A DNA stretch of 64,000 bases from Leptolyngbya sp. Heron Island J (GTDB lineage: Bacteria > Cyanobacteriota > Cyanobacteriia > Phormidesmidales > Phormidesmidaceae): contig NZ_AWNH01000078.1 of assembly GCF_000482245.1 (NCBI RefSeq), positions 1 to 64,000 of the forward strand, written 5' to 3'. Both the position numbers and the translations under genes were made by a program. Each line of letters opens with the position of its first letter. Position 1 is the stretch's first letter. Of this stretch, positions 18,026-27,073 are shown one piece after another. The notes beneath the pieces are model-generated. The model ran no database searches. It saw nothing but the letters and a program-made list of their open reading frames with translations, and had not been told where the DNA came from.

Positions 18026-20149
18026 TTAACAATAGAGCTGATTAACGTAGTCTGACACCATGCGATCGCTATTAAAAATAGGGGCAATGGTGCGAGTTGA
18101 CGCTTTCATCCGTTTTACCCAACCGCGAGGAACATGGTTGCGATCGCAGTCGTAATAGAGACGGACAATCTCCCGTTCTAGCTGAGCATAAAACGATTCT
18201 GCATCTATCGTATCTTGAACCTCTTGATCCCTGGTTTCGGCATCTTCACCAATTGCCCAGCCATTGAGATGAGGTTTATAGCCTTCACACCACCAGCCGT
18301 CCAACACACTAAAGTTAATGCCACCGTTGAGGGCCACTTTTTGACCGCTGGTACCCGATGCCTCCAGAGGGCGACGAGGCGTATTCAGCCACAGGTCAAT
18401 GCCCTGGACCATGAGCTTAGCGGTGTACATGTCATAGTCTTCGATAAAGGCAATGCGGTCCCGTAGATCTGGATGACGGCTCCATTCCATAATCCGCTGG
18501 ATAATGCGTTTGCCAGCGGTATCGTTGGGCCGGGCTTTCCCAGCAATAATCAGCTGTACAGGTCGTTTCTGATTGGAAAAAATACGGGTAAGCCGACTGA
18601 GATCGCGAAATATTAGGTCGCTGCGTTTATAGTCGCTAAAGCGTCGGGCAAAGCCAAGGGTCAGTACTTTGGGGTCTAATAGTTGCTCCACGGCTTTAAT
18701 GTCATCAGAGCATTCTTTTCGATCGCATCTTGCTTTGAGCACTCGATCACGGGTATAGGCAATCAGCCGTGCCTTGAGAATCTGGTGCCGCTGCCACAGG
18801 CGCTCATCCGGGATATGCTCGATTTTGCTCCAGGTTTCAGGATCGCTGATGCGCTCAGCCCAGTGTTTCCCCAAATAATCTTGGTAAAGGTCTTCTAAAA
18901 GGGGCGCAATCCAACTGCGGGCATGGATGCCGTTGGTGATATGCCCAATGGGAGCTTTTTTGTTCGAACGCTCGGCATATAGGTTTTGCCATAGCTGACG
19001 GGATACCTCGCCATGGCGTTTGCTGACGGCATTGGCCGCACGGGTGAGCTGTAGGGCCAATGCCGTCATGCTAAACACTTCAGGATTGGATGCCTGAGCC
19101 CCTAAGGCCAGAAATTCCTCGCGCTCAAGCCCCAATCTTGGCCAATAATCAGAAAAATAGCTTTCCATCATCCCTGCGGAAAATGCCTGGCCTGTGGGCA
19201 CTGGGGTGTGGGTGGTAAACAGGGTGCGATCGCACACATAGGGTTTAACATCAGCCAGGGTGCCGCCCATTTGTTCTAGTTCTAGTCGTGCCAACTCCAG
19301 GAGGGCAAAGGCTGCATGCACGTCATTCAGATGATAGATGGATGGCTCGATGCCCAAGGCTTGGAGCATACGGACACCGCCAATGCCCAACAGTACTTCT
19401 TGCGCCAGCTGTTTATTAGGATCACCACTGTAGAGCTGGGATGTAATTTGGCGGTCGTCGCTATCGTTCTCAATGATGTTGGTATCTAGCAGGTACAGCA
19501 GACTGCGCCCCACTTGTACTTGCCAGACTTGAGCCTTCACCATACGTTGGCGAATAGTGACTCGAATTTTGAGCCGCTGACCATGCTCATTACACACTGG
19601 AATTAGCGGCAGGTTGTCAAAGTTATTGTTTTCGTAATGGGTTTTTTGCCAGCCGCTACGATCAAGCCGCTGTGAAAAATACCCCTGGTGGTACAGCAAA
19701 CCGACCCCTACCATCGGTAGCCCCAAGTCTGAGGCTGACTTGAGGTGATCGCCCGCCAGTACACCCAGACCGCCACAATACAGGGGTAGGGATTCATGGA
19801 TACCGTACTCAATGCAAAAGTAAGCGACTGGATGATCGGTGGTGATACTGGGAGCCGCTTCTTGCGCCCAGGTGTGATCTCGATGGAGATAGGTATGAAA
19901 TTCAGCAGTCAGTGTCTGTAACCGTTTGAGATAGTTGGGATCTTCTGCTAGCTGCCACAGACGTTCTGGGGTGATCGCCTGCATCAGCGCCACGGGATTA
20001 TGCTGACAGTCCTGCCAGATGTCGGGGGCCAGTGCCCGGAATAGTGAACTTCGTTCCGATGTCCAGCTCCACCAGTAGTTGTAGATAAATTGGGTCAGAG
20101 GCTTTAGCGGTTGGGGGAGCTTAGCACTGAGGGAGCGACGAAGATTCAT
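18026..20149 (-). CDS. glgP: Alpha-glucan (glycogen) phosphorylase, short GT35 type
   Basis: The enzyme releases glucose-1-phosphate from glycogen. It shows YFCIEYGIHESLPLYCGGLG near the N-terminus, ITNGIHARSW in the middle, and the PLP-lysine region ASGTSGQKVALNG near the C-terminus. At about 707 residues it is the alpha-glucan family phosphorylase type, shorter than E. coli GlgP. The ATG at 20149 is preferred over a TTG at 20155. It is divergent from the aminotransferase gene and upstream of tab2 by 24 bp. Confidence 0.9.
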   Translation of the reverse strand: MNLRRSLSAKLPQPLKPLTQFIYNYWWSWTSERSSLFRALAPDIWQDCQHNPVALMQAITPERLWQLAEDPNYLKRLQTLTAEFHTYLHRDHTWAQEAAPSITTDHPVAYFCIEYGIHESLPLYCGGLGVLAGDHLKSASDLGLPMVGVGLLYHQGYFSQRLDRSGWQKTHYENNNFDNLPLIPVCNEHGQRLKIRVTIRQRMVKAQVWQVQVGRSLLYLLDTNIIENDSDDRQITSQLYSGDPNKQLAQEVLLGIGGVRMLQALGIEPSIYHLNDVHAAFALLELARLELEQMGGTLADVKPYVCDRTLFTTHTPVPTGQAFSAGMMESYFSDYWPRLGLEREEFLALGAQASNPEVFSMTALALQLTRAANAVSKRHGEVSRQLWQNLYAERSNKKAPIGHITNGIHARSWIAPLLEDLYQDYLGKHWAERISDPETWSKIEHIPDERLWQRHQILKARLIAYTRDRVLKARCDRKECSDDIKAVEQLLDPKVLTLGFARRFSDYKRSDLIFRDLSRLTRIFSNQKRPVQLIIAGKARPNDTAGKRIIQRIMEWSRHPDLRDRIAFIEDYDMYTAKLMVQGIDLWLNTPRRPLEASGTSGQKVALNGGINFSVLDGWWCEGYKPHLNGWAIGEDAETRDQEVQDTIDAESFYAQLEREIVRLYYDCDRNHVPRGWVKRMKASTRTIAPIFNSDRMVSDYVNQLYC

Positions 20150-20249
20150 GGGCAAATGGGGTAGATAACAAGGGGATGGGCAGGTGTTTAGTGTGGATAA
20201 ATCAGCGGAGACTTGCTGCGGTATAGTAGACCAGTCTTAAATCCTGAGC

Positions 20250-21506
20250 ATGGCCCCAGTACTAAGTAAATTTGGTCAACAGATGTCCCATCTCACCGGG
20301 GTGCGGGCAATCATGAAAGATATCATTGAAACCCTGCAGTCAGGGCAGTCTGCAGACTTTATTAACTTGAGCGCCGGTAACCCGGTAATTTTGCCTGAGG
20401 TAGAACAGCTGTGGCGCGACTGTACCGCTGATTTGCTGGCTAGTTCAGACTATGGCGAGGTGGTCTGTCGCTATGGGTCTAGTCGGGGCTATGAGCCGTT
20501 GATTGATGCGATCGCAACCGACTTTAATCAACGCTATGACTTGAGCCTTACAGCTGAGAATATTTTAATTACTCCTGGTAGTCAGTCCCTGTATTTTCTG
20601 GCTGCCAATGCTCTGGGGGGCTATACCACGGAGGGTAAACTCAAGGAAATCATTTTGCCCTTGAGCCCCGACTATACGGGATATGGTGGCGTGTCTCTTT
20701 ATCCAGAAGCCGTGCGAGCCTATCGCCCTACCCTGGAGGTGGATACTGCCACGCACCGGTTCAAATATCGCCCCGATTTTAATCAGCTGGCCATCACAGA
20801 GCAAACTGGATTTGTGCTGTTTTCTCGCCCTTGTAATCCTACAGGCAATGTCCTTTCGGATGAGGAGGTGAACCGCATTACCAGTTTGGCTGCTGCTGTC
20901 CCTATTTTTATTGACTCAGCCTATGCACCGCCGTTCCCAGCGCTCAACTTTACTGCCATGAATCCAGTGCTCACATCGAATGTGGTGCATTGCATCAGCC
21001 TTTCTAAAGCTGGGTTGCCAGGTGAACGAGTGGGGATTGCGATTGGCGATGCGGCAACGATTCGAGTGCTTGAATCCTTCCAAACTAACCTGTGTATTCA
21101 TTCCTCGCGCTACGGCCAGGCGATTGCGGCTCGTGCTATTGCCTCAGGGGCGTTAGCTGAGATTGCTAAAACGGTGATTCGACCTCACTATCAGCAAAAA
21201 TTTGCAGTCATCGAGGCCACCCTGGATGAAGCCATGCCAGATGTCCCCTGGTATTTACACCAGGCCGAGGGCTCAATTTTTGCCTGGCTATGGCTTCAAG
21301 ATCTACCCATGGATGATCAAGCGTTTTACCAAGCTCTAAAACGCTACGGGGTGATTATTGTGCCTGGTAGTCCATTTTTCCCTGGTCTTAAAGACGACTG
21401 GGAGCATAAACACCAGTGCTTTAGGATTAGTCTGACGGATACGGCGGAGCGCATTGCGATCGCAATCCGTCGTCTGGCTCAGCTCACTGAAGAAGTCTAT
21501 GCCTAG
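20250..21506 (+). CDS. avtA: Valine--pyruvate aminotransferase
   Basis: A class I aminotransferase of the AvtA type. The start (LSKFGQQMSHLTGVRAIMKD) and LSAGNPVILPEVE are characteristic, and the PLP lysine lies in SLSKAGLPGERVG. AvtA links valine/2-ketoisovalerate with alanine/pyruvate. The 418-residue length is normal. Its last 8 bases overlap the rimM start, so the two genes are coupled. Confidence 0.9.
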   Translation: MAPVLSKFGQQMSHLTGVRAIMKDIIETLQSGQSADFINLSAGNPVILPEVEQLWRDCTADLLASSDYGEVVCRYGSSRGYEPLIDAIATDFNQRYDLSLTAENILITPGSQSLYFLAANALGGYTTEGKLKEIILPLSPDYTGYGGVSLYPEAVRAYRPTLEVDTATHRFKYRPDFNQLAITEQTGFVLFSRPCNPTGNVLSDEEVNRITSLAAAVPIFIDSAYAPPFPALNFTAMNPVLTSNVVHCISLSKAGLPGERVGIAIGDAATIRVLESFQTNLCIHSSRYGQAIAARAIASGALAEIAKTVIRPHYQQKFAVIEATLDEAMPDVPWYLHQAEGSIFAWLWLQDLPMDDQAFYQALKRYGVIIVPGSPFFPGLKDDWEHKHQCFRISLTDTAERIAIAIRRLAQLTEEVYA

Positions 21507-22068
21507 TCCCCAACCCCCTACGGATTGGCGATCTATCGGTCGCATTGTCGGTCCCCATGGTCTCAATGGTGAAGTTCGGGTCTATCCTGATAGCGATTTT
21601 CCAGAACGTTTTGAACAGCCAGGAGACCGTTGGTTACTCAAGCCAGGGGCTAGCCAACCGGAAGCGATCAAGCTGGTAAAGGGGCGATTTCAAGCGGGTA
21701 AAGGGCTTTATGTGCTGAAGCTGGGTGGGATTAACTATCGCGATCAAGCAGAGGCATTACGCGATGCTCAGCTGCTAGTGGCGGCTGACGATCGTTTGCC
21801 CCTGGAACCAGGAGAATTTCATGTTGGTGACCTGATGGGACTGGCAGTGATTCTGCAGGCTACAGGAGAAAAAATTGGGACTGTAATAGACGTTTATCGA
21901 GCCGGTAATGATCTGCTTGAAGTGGCTTTAGAGGCTGGTAAGGTAGACGCTTCTGTCAAAGCTCAGCCTCGAACTGTACTGATTCCTTTTGTGGAGCCGA
22001 TTGTGCCAGTGGTTGATGTAATCCAGGGACGAGTTGAGATTACTCCACCGGATGGCCTAATTGATTAG
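21499..22068 (+). CDS. rimM: Ribosome maturation factor RimM
   Basis: RimM binds ribosomal protein S19 and helps maturation of the 30S head. The N-terminus SIGRIVGPHGLNGEVRVYP and the C-terminal PRC-barrel (FHVGDLMGLAVI ... LIPFVEPIVPVVD) are intact. The ATG at 21499 gives the family start and overlaps the avtA stop by 8 nt; an ORF start further upstream inside avtA is not needed. Its 3' end overlaps the convergent RAYT-like gene by 29 bp. Confidence 0.92.
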   Translation: MPSPQPPTDWRSIGRIVGPHGLNGEVRVYPDSDFPERFEQPGDRWLLKPGASQPEAIKLVKGRFQAGKGLYVLKLGGINYRDQAEALRDAQLLVAADDRLPLEPGEFHVGDLMGLAVILQATGEKIGTVIDVYRAGNDLLEVALEAGKVDASVKAQPRTVLIPFVEPIVPVVDVIQGRVEITPPDGLID

Positions 22069-22573
22069 GGTTGCAAGGAGCGGACACAGCTATTTCTGCT
22101 GTCTTAGGCTGATTCGTTAATAGTTGCCGAATTCGCGTCAGGGTTTGAGGATCGTCAATCCGCTGTTCCTGATAACCTCGCTGCCACACAGGGGCCCCTG
22201 GTATGCCCCTGATTAAATTAATTCGTTTAGCGGCGGCGGCTTTAAACCCAGCCACAAATGAGGAAAGTGCCCTGGGCTTATGAGTGTTGTGTCGCAGACT
22301 GTAGCTGCCTGGAGGTTGCGCGTCGTTGTTGACGACAGCAATTAATGCGCGCACACCGTTGGGTAATACTGTCCAAAGATCTAACTCGATATCACGCTGG
22401 TGAGCTCTGGCTATTTGCTGCCATTCATCTACAGCAATTTGTCCCGAAGGATTGAGTTGCGTATGTCCTTCTAAAACATCACCCAACAGAAATTCTTCTT
22501 GGTGGGTTAGTAAATGAATGTGATAAAACGTGACGCTGGATTGAGAGACGCCCACCTGGAATGTACTAGCCAA
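22040..22573 (-). CDS. REP-associated tyrosine transposase-like (RAYT/Y1) protein, catalytic motifs degraded
   Basis: 177 residues aligning with the IS200-like RAYT group: FYHIHLLTHQEEFLLGD, GQIAVDEWQQIA, a basic KAAAAKRINLIRG segment, GAPVWQRGYQEQRIDD, then a C-terminal helix. In active members a PNHxHG motif holds the two metal-binding histidines and YYEHIIR holds the catalytic tyrosine. Here these read LPNGVRALI and GYQEQRI, so the HUH pair is lost while one tyrosine remains. No ATG is present; a TTG at 22573 would be the start. It is either a decayed transposase or a domesticated DNA-binding protein. A 52-bp palindrome sits 90 bp upstream. Confidence 0.7.
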   Translation of the reverse strand: MASTFQVGVSQSSVTFYHIHLLTHQEEFLLGDVLEGHTQLNPSGQIAVDEWQQIARAHQRDIELDLWTVLPNGVRALIAVVNNDAQPPGSYSLRHNTHKPRALSSFVAGFKAAAAKRINLIRGIPGAPVWQRGYQEQRIDDPQTLTRIRQLLTNQPKTAEIAVSAPCNPNQLGHPVE

Positions 22574-22662
22574 CCTTGCCTCAGTGCCTGTCCAGGCATT
22601 GTGTTGTTTGCCGTTGGTCTAGATTTCCCAAAGATTGGGGCAAAGTCTCGTTAAAGGACAAC

Positions 22663-22714
22663 GATTTATCCCGTGTAGGGGAGTTACATGTAACTCCCCT
22701 ACACGGGATAAATC
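22663..22714. repeat. Perfect 52-bp palindrome, no loop
   Basis: Two 26-bp arms meet without a spacer (centre ACATGT at 22686-22691); every position pairs. It lies 13 bp downstream of tRNA-Leu(CAA) and 90 bp upstream of the RAYT-like gene. It could terminate tRNA transcription, act as a REP/MITE-type element, or both. Its 32-bp core has the same layout as the palindromes at 58043-58078 and 56652-56671. Confidence 0.95.
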
Positions 22715-22726
22715 AGAGAAATTAAA

Positions 22727-22809
22727 TGGGCAGAGCGAGACTCGAACTCGCATGACCAAAGGCCGCCACATTTTGAGTGTGGTGCGTCTACCAATTTCGC
22801 CATCCGCCC
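22727..22809 (-). tRNA. tRNA-Leu (anticodon CAA)
   Basis: On the minus strand a 7-bp acceptor stem starts GGGCGGA and ends TCTGCCC (one G-U pair), with a D-arm, the anticodon loop CTCAAAA (anticodon CAA), a long type II variable arm and a T-arm GTTCGAGTC. The discriminator base is A and CCA is not encoded. The 5' 22 bases overlap the end of the peptidase gene on the same strand. Confidence 0.95.
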
Positions 22810-23651
22810 GTGGCCCCATTATTATAGTGGATACTGCGCGTTTGTAGAAGATTTTGATAATCTCGGGTGCTATGCCATTGGGTAATTTCTTTGGCCCGCA
22901 GCACGGGGACCGGATGGGTGAGTTCCTGGGTGCGGATTTGCTTGAGAAATGCGCCAAGCTGATCGTGACTTAAGTCTTCGTAAGCATTAGCCTGGGCTAA
23001 AAAAGCATCCAGGTTGAGCTGAGATGATAGCGTTGGCGAGCCACCCGTGAGTTTCATAAGTACTGACGCGACGACGCGTGCTTCCTGGCTGACTAATAGA
23101 GCAGCGCGATCGCATGTAAATTCAGCACAACGTACCCATTCTAAAATCCGACTTTGCAAGTTTTGGGTCAACACAGGACCTAGAGGGAGTTGGCTAGCTG
23201 CCAGGGCTAACAAATTAGCCACGGTTAGGTACACACCATGGTCACATTTGAGGTGTCCCAATTCATGACCAATCACCGCCTGTAACTCTCTGTCATTGAG
23301 CAGCTCAATCAATGAGGTATGCACCACAATAAAAGGCTGCTTTCCCCGCATAGCAAAAGTATAGGCATTGGGAACCGGATTTTGCTTTACGTAGAGCTGT
23401 GGCTGCTCCATATCCAAAATTTGACAGGCTTCCACTAGTAACTCGTGGATATGAGGGAGCTGCTGGGGGCCTACTAAAACGCTGGTAGCAATGTTTTCTA
23501 AGTAGAAAAGCTGCTCTGCCGTAGGTCGCAACAACCCTCGAATTGCCAGCTCTAAACCGGGCAATTGCTTGAGAGACTCCGTGGCTTCCAAATCTAACGG
23601 ATGACGAAAATGGTTAGCCCGTAACCCGGTCAAAACAGACTTGTTATCCAC
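22788..23651 (-). CDS. M48-family zinc metallopeptidase
   Basis: The zinc-binding motif HELGH is seen in AVIGHELGHLKCDH, with a later EFTCDRAALL segment supplying the third ligand. A hydrophobic stretch follows the active site. Members are HtpX/Ste24-like proteases, often membrane-linked and acting in protein quality control. The GTG at 23651 is the start. The stop codon at 22788-22790 lies inside the tRNA-Leu gene: 5' processing of the tRNA from a shared transcript would remove the last codons and stop from this mRNA. The C-terminal 10 or so residues look unconserved. Confidence 0.8.
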   Translation of the reverse strand: MDNKSVLTGLRANHFRHPLDLEATESLKQLPGLELAIRGLLRPTAEQLFYLENIATSVLVGPQQLPHIHELLVEACQILDMEQPQLYVKQNPVPNAYTFAMRGKQPFIVVHTSLIELLNDRELQAVIGHELGHLKCDHGVYLTVANLLALAASQLPLGPVLTQNLQSRILEWVRCAEFTCDRAALLVSQEARVVASVLMKLTGGSPTLSSQLNLDAFLAQANAYEDLSHDQLGAFLKQIRTQELTHPVPVLRAKEITQWHSTRDYQNLLQTRSIHYNNGATGGWRNW

Positions 23652-23705
23652 ACCATCCGTCTCCTTGTTGCTTGGCGTATAGGCTACTAGTGTAGCGGCC
23701 TGACG

Positions 23706-25082
23706 CTAAACGACAACCGGTTGATTAGCTGAGTCTGCTACTAGTGATGAACTCGGCACTCGGCGTAGCCTAGCGCCCACAGCTGAAAGTTTAGCTTCAA
23801 TATTTTCATAGCCGCGGTCTAAATGGTGTAGACCGTGCAGTGTGGTTTTGCCTTCGGCAGCCAGACCGGCCACTAGCAGAGCGGCGGCGGCTCGCAGGTC
23901 GGTCCCCGTCACAGGGGCTCCTGATAGCTGAGGCACTCCACGAATCACAGCAGAATTACCCGTGAGGCGAATGTTAGCCCCCATGCGATTAAACTCTGCC
24001 ACATGTTGTAAGCGATTTTCGAAGACGGTTTCGGTAATCACACTATCGCCATTGGCCAAGGTAGTCAGGGCCATAAACTGAGCCTGCATATCCGTTGGGA
24101 AACCTGGATGTGGACGCGTTTCAATTTCAATGGGTAAAAGCTTTTCGCCTGGAACGATGCGTGCTCGACTATGACCTTCCATTTCTACCCGAGTACCGGC
24201 CTCAGCCAGTTTGGCAATGATGGGAGTAAGATGCTCTGGAATAATCGGCGATAGACTGATGGGTGACTTGGTAATCGCCCCAGCTAGCATGAAAGTACCG
24301 GCTTCAATTCGGTCTGGAATAATGCCGTAATCGGTGGAATGTAGACTAGGGACACCGACAATCGTAATCGTATTGGTGCCAGCTCCCCGGATACGTGCGC
24401 CCATCGCGCGGCAAAAGTTAGCCAGGTCTAGTACCTCTGGCTCCTGAGCTGCATTTTCAATGACTGTTTCCCCTTCGGCTAATGTGGCTGCCATCATTAG
24501 GGTTTCTGTAGCCCCAACGCTAGGATAGTCCAAATAGATTTTGCCACCCTTGAGCCGACCTCTAGTGCCGGGCACATAAGCGTGAACAATGCCATGATCC
24601 ATGTGAACTTCAGCCCCCAAGGCCTGTAACCCCCTGATATGTAAAGCTACGGGTCGGGCTCCAATGGCACAGCCTCCGGGTAACGGGACGCGTGCAACAC
24701 CTAAACGGGCTAAAAGCGGACCAATGACAAAGAAGCTGGCCCGAAGCTTACTGACGATCTCGTATGGAGCACGGGAGTGACTGATGGAGCTGGCATCTAC
24801 GTCAAGGGTATCGCCGTTGCGGGTTACTTTAACGCCCAAGGCGGTCAGCACATCTGCCATCCGGCCAATATCAACCAGATTTGGAATATTACGAATTCGA
24901 CAATCCTGAGAACATAAGATCGTTCCTGCCAATACGACCAGCGCCGAGTTTTTGGCTCCGCTGACGGAAATGTGTCCGCTGAGGGGCCGTTTGCCCCAGA
25001 TTTCAATGACAGGTGCAGACTCGCTGGAGGAGAGTTTATCAGCCTGAAGTGAGGTATTGATGACGTTGTCCTCCGAATTCAA
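23706..25082 (-). CDS. murA: UDP-N-acetylglucosamine 1-carboxyvinyltransferase
   Basis: MurA performs the first committed step of peptidoglycan synthesis, adding enolpyruvate from PEP. The catalytic cysteine is in [27 protein letters not shown] near the N-terminus and [16 protein letters not shown] near the C-terminus are typical. The N-terminal 25 or so residues are an extra tail, and the only starts available are TTG-type, so the true start is uncertain. It is transcribed towards the peptidase gene, 54 bp away. Confidence 0.93.
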   Translation of the reverse strand: MNSEDNVINTSLQADKLSSSESAPVIEIWGKRPLSGHISVSGAKNSALVVLAGTILCSQDCRIRNIPNLVDIGRMADVLTALGVKVTRNGDTLDVDASSISHSRAPYEIVSKLRASFFVIGPLLARLGVARVPLPGGCAIGARPVALHIRGLQALGAEVHMDHGIVHAYVPGTRGRLKGGKIYLDYPSVGATETLMMAATLAEGETVIENAAQEPEVLDLANFCRAMGARIRGAGTNTITIVGVPSLHSTDYGIIPDRIEAGTFMLAGAITKSPISLSPIIPEHLTPIIAKLAEAGTRVEMEGHSRARIVPGEKLLPIEIETRPHPGFPTDMQAQFMALTTLANGDSVITETVFENRLQHVAEFNRMGANIRLTGNSAVIRGVPQLSGAPVTGTDLRAAAALLVAGLAAEGKTTLHGLHHLDRGYENIEAKLSAVGARLRRVPSSSLVADSANQPVVV

Positions 25083-25323
25083 TATAAAGTCTCAGCCAAA
25101 CAAGAACACAAAATCAGCCCGCTGGCCAGTTTTGTTAACAATGGAGATGATTCTACCTGAAACTATTGATTTGTTAAGCCATATTAATATCCTTTTGTCA
25201 GTGCATTCCTGATCCATTTCTCTTGAAAATCGAAAATGCAATAACCATTGATACAAATTAGGGATTGACGAATTGTCACAATTGCCGGAGGATCATATAT
25301 CGAGATTGCTTATGCAGCTCTAA

Positions 25324-25407
25324 GCGGAACTGGCGGAATTGGTAGACGCGCTAGATTCAGGTTCTAGTGTTCGCAAGGACTTCCGGGTTCAAGTCCCGGG
25401 TTCCGCA
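25324..25407 (+). tRNA. tRNA-Leu (anticodon CAG)
   Basis: The acceptor stem GCGGAAC pairs with GTTCCGC; the D-arm, anticodon loop TTCAGGT (anticodon CAG), long variable arm and T-arm GGTTCAAGTCC are intact. Discriminator A; CCA not encoded. It stands alone. Confidence 0.95.
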
Positions 25408-25663
25408 TACTTTTAGTAAGTGTTTACTTGAGGGATGGCTTCCCTGGGTGTCTGAATTCGAATATCTGCAATGATTTACTAAATTCAGCTATTAATGGTG
25501 TTATGGTTTAGTATTTCTTATTTATTCAGACTTTCTTATCAATTTTCAGGCTGTAGCTTAGAAAACTAGTATGTACCTTGCGGTTGTTGTGATCGTGACC
25601 GCTGGATGGAGTCTTGACTGATTTTTGCCTCAGAGTGGCTGTTAAAGTAAGCAGCGCTATGGC

Positions 25664-26467
25664 TTGTATAAAGTTCTGAATGTGTTAGATAGTGCAGCGA
25701 CCATCATTAGTACTAAGAATCCTTTAGCTAAGCAATTTCGAAAGTTGCATCAGGCTAAGGAGCGGCGGCGGCAGCATGTATTTTTGCTGGAAGGTACCCA
25801 CTTGGTGCAGGAGGCCTGTGCTGTAGAGTACCCTCTCATTCAGGTGGCTGTAACGCAGGCTTGGTGTCGCTCACACAGTGAGCTATTGGGGCAATTGCAG
25901 CGTCTGGTGCCGGATATTCGTTTGGTCAGTCCTGAGGTCTTGAGCAGTATGGGAACAACTGTGAGCCCTGATGGAATTTTGGCGATTGCTCGACGGTTGG
26001 CGTTGCCTGTGGGTAGTAATAGTGTGTCTCTGGGGGTTGCACTTGAGCAGTTACAGAACCCTGGGAACTTAGGTACAGTTATTCGGACGGCGGCGGCGGT
26101 TGGCTGCGATCGCATCTGGCTCACCGCCAACAGTGTTGATATTGACCATCCCAAGGTGTTGCGGGCTACAGCAGGGCAATGGTTTCGTCTTCCCATGCAA
26201 ACGCTCTCTACTCTCGAGGATTTAAAGTCGCTGGATGCCCAGCTGGTGGCTACCACCCCGACGGCATCCGTGGACTATTGGGACTTAGATCTCCGACAGC
26301 CAACGGTGTTTCTGATGGGCAATGAGGGCGCTGGGCTATCCCAGCAGGCGATGGAGTTAGCTACCCATCAAGTCAAAATTCCCCAGGCTGCTGAGGTGGA
26401 GTCTTTGAATATTGCGATCGCAACAGCTGTCTTGCTTTATGAAGCTAAGCGTCAGCGTCGGGACTGA
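25664..26467 (+). CDS. SpoU/TrmH-family RNA 2'-O-methyltransferase
   Basis: An N-terminal substrate-binding domain (QHVFLLEGTHLVQEA) is followed by the SPOUT knot: LEQLQNPGNLGTVIRTAAA (motif 1), VFLMGNEGAGLS (motif 2) and VESLNIAIATAVLLYEA (motif 3). It probably methylates a ribose in 23S rRNA or tRNA, but the target cannot be named. The start is uncertain (TTG at 25664 or GTG at 25682). It overlaps a convergent small gene by 16 bp. Confidence 0.85.
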   Translation: MYKVLNVLDSAATIISTKNPLAKQFRKLHQAKERRRQHVFLLEGTHLVQEACAVEYPLIQVAVTQAWCRSHSELLGQLQRLVPDIRLVSPEVLSSMGTTVSPDGILAIARRLALPVGSNSVSLGVALEQLQNPGNLGTVIRTAAAVGCDRIWLTANSVDIDHPKVLRATAGQWFRLPMQTLSTLEDLKSLDAQLVATTPTASVDYWDLDLRQPTVFLMGNEGAGLSQQAMELATHQVKIPQAAEVESLNIAIATAVLLYEAKRQRRD

Positions 26468-26658
26468 CGATAGGGTGTCTGAGTTTTGTTAGAGCTTGAG
26501 AGGGCCTGAGGAATTGTATCAGGGCCATTAGCATCAGATGCCTGAGGCTCGTCTTCTAAAACTAGGGCTTCTGCTGTATCTCCTAGCAGCTCATCGAGAT
26601 GTTCTAGGGATTTTACAAAATCGTCAGCAGCAGACTGCCTGAGTTTACGATTGTCCAT
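26452..26658 (-). CDS. Small cyanobacterial protein of unknown function
   Basis: 68 residues, beginning MDNRKLRQSAADDFVKSLE with an acidic helical middle. I recall similar small cyanobacterial proteins starting with KLRQSxAD, which supports a real gene. It begins with ATG and overlaps the methyltransferase end by 16 bp. No function can be proposed. Confidence 0.5.
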   Translation of the reverse strand: MDNRKLRQSAADDFVKSLEHLDELLGDTAEALVLEDEPQASDANGPDTIPQALSSSNKTQTPYRQSRR

Positions 26659-27073
26659 AATCTTGAATCTTGCCTCGCTAGTTGATCCTCGTAAATCATT
26701 GCCCGCGGAGTGATTTTATCCGGGGGATTGACCCAGAGGAACTCTGTAATGAGAATTGTGAACCTAACTCTAGCCAAGAGGTTCCAGATTTAGAAAAAAG
26801 TAGGAATTTCAACGTTTCTCTGTAAAGACCCAGGTGTTTAAGGAACCCAGTTCATGGACACAGATTGCTCTACAGGTGCCAGGGAAGACGATCCTGAATC
26901 TAGCAAATTTGAAAATAATTGCTCAATATCAAGTTGTCAGTTGTCTAATATCCACAATCTAGTTGAGAATGGATTCTGCCCCTATATTACCCATGTCGTT
27001 TTTTGTCTGAGGCAAGTGCCATAAAAAGCCAATGGCTTAGGGGGTTGCTAATGTGCTGAAACAGGAGATCGTT
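26659..27073. other. Intergenic region upstream of lpdA
   Basis: About 400 bases between the divergent small gene and lpdA. A 56-codon frame from an ATG at 26854 to 27024 is rich in Cys and Ser but has no recognisable features. Promoters of both flanking genes must be here; none is obvious. Confidence 0.4.

Noticed and set aside
26854-27024. 56-codon frame upstream of lpdA
   Set aside because: Cys/Ser-rich but without motif or visible ribosome binding site; likely chance.
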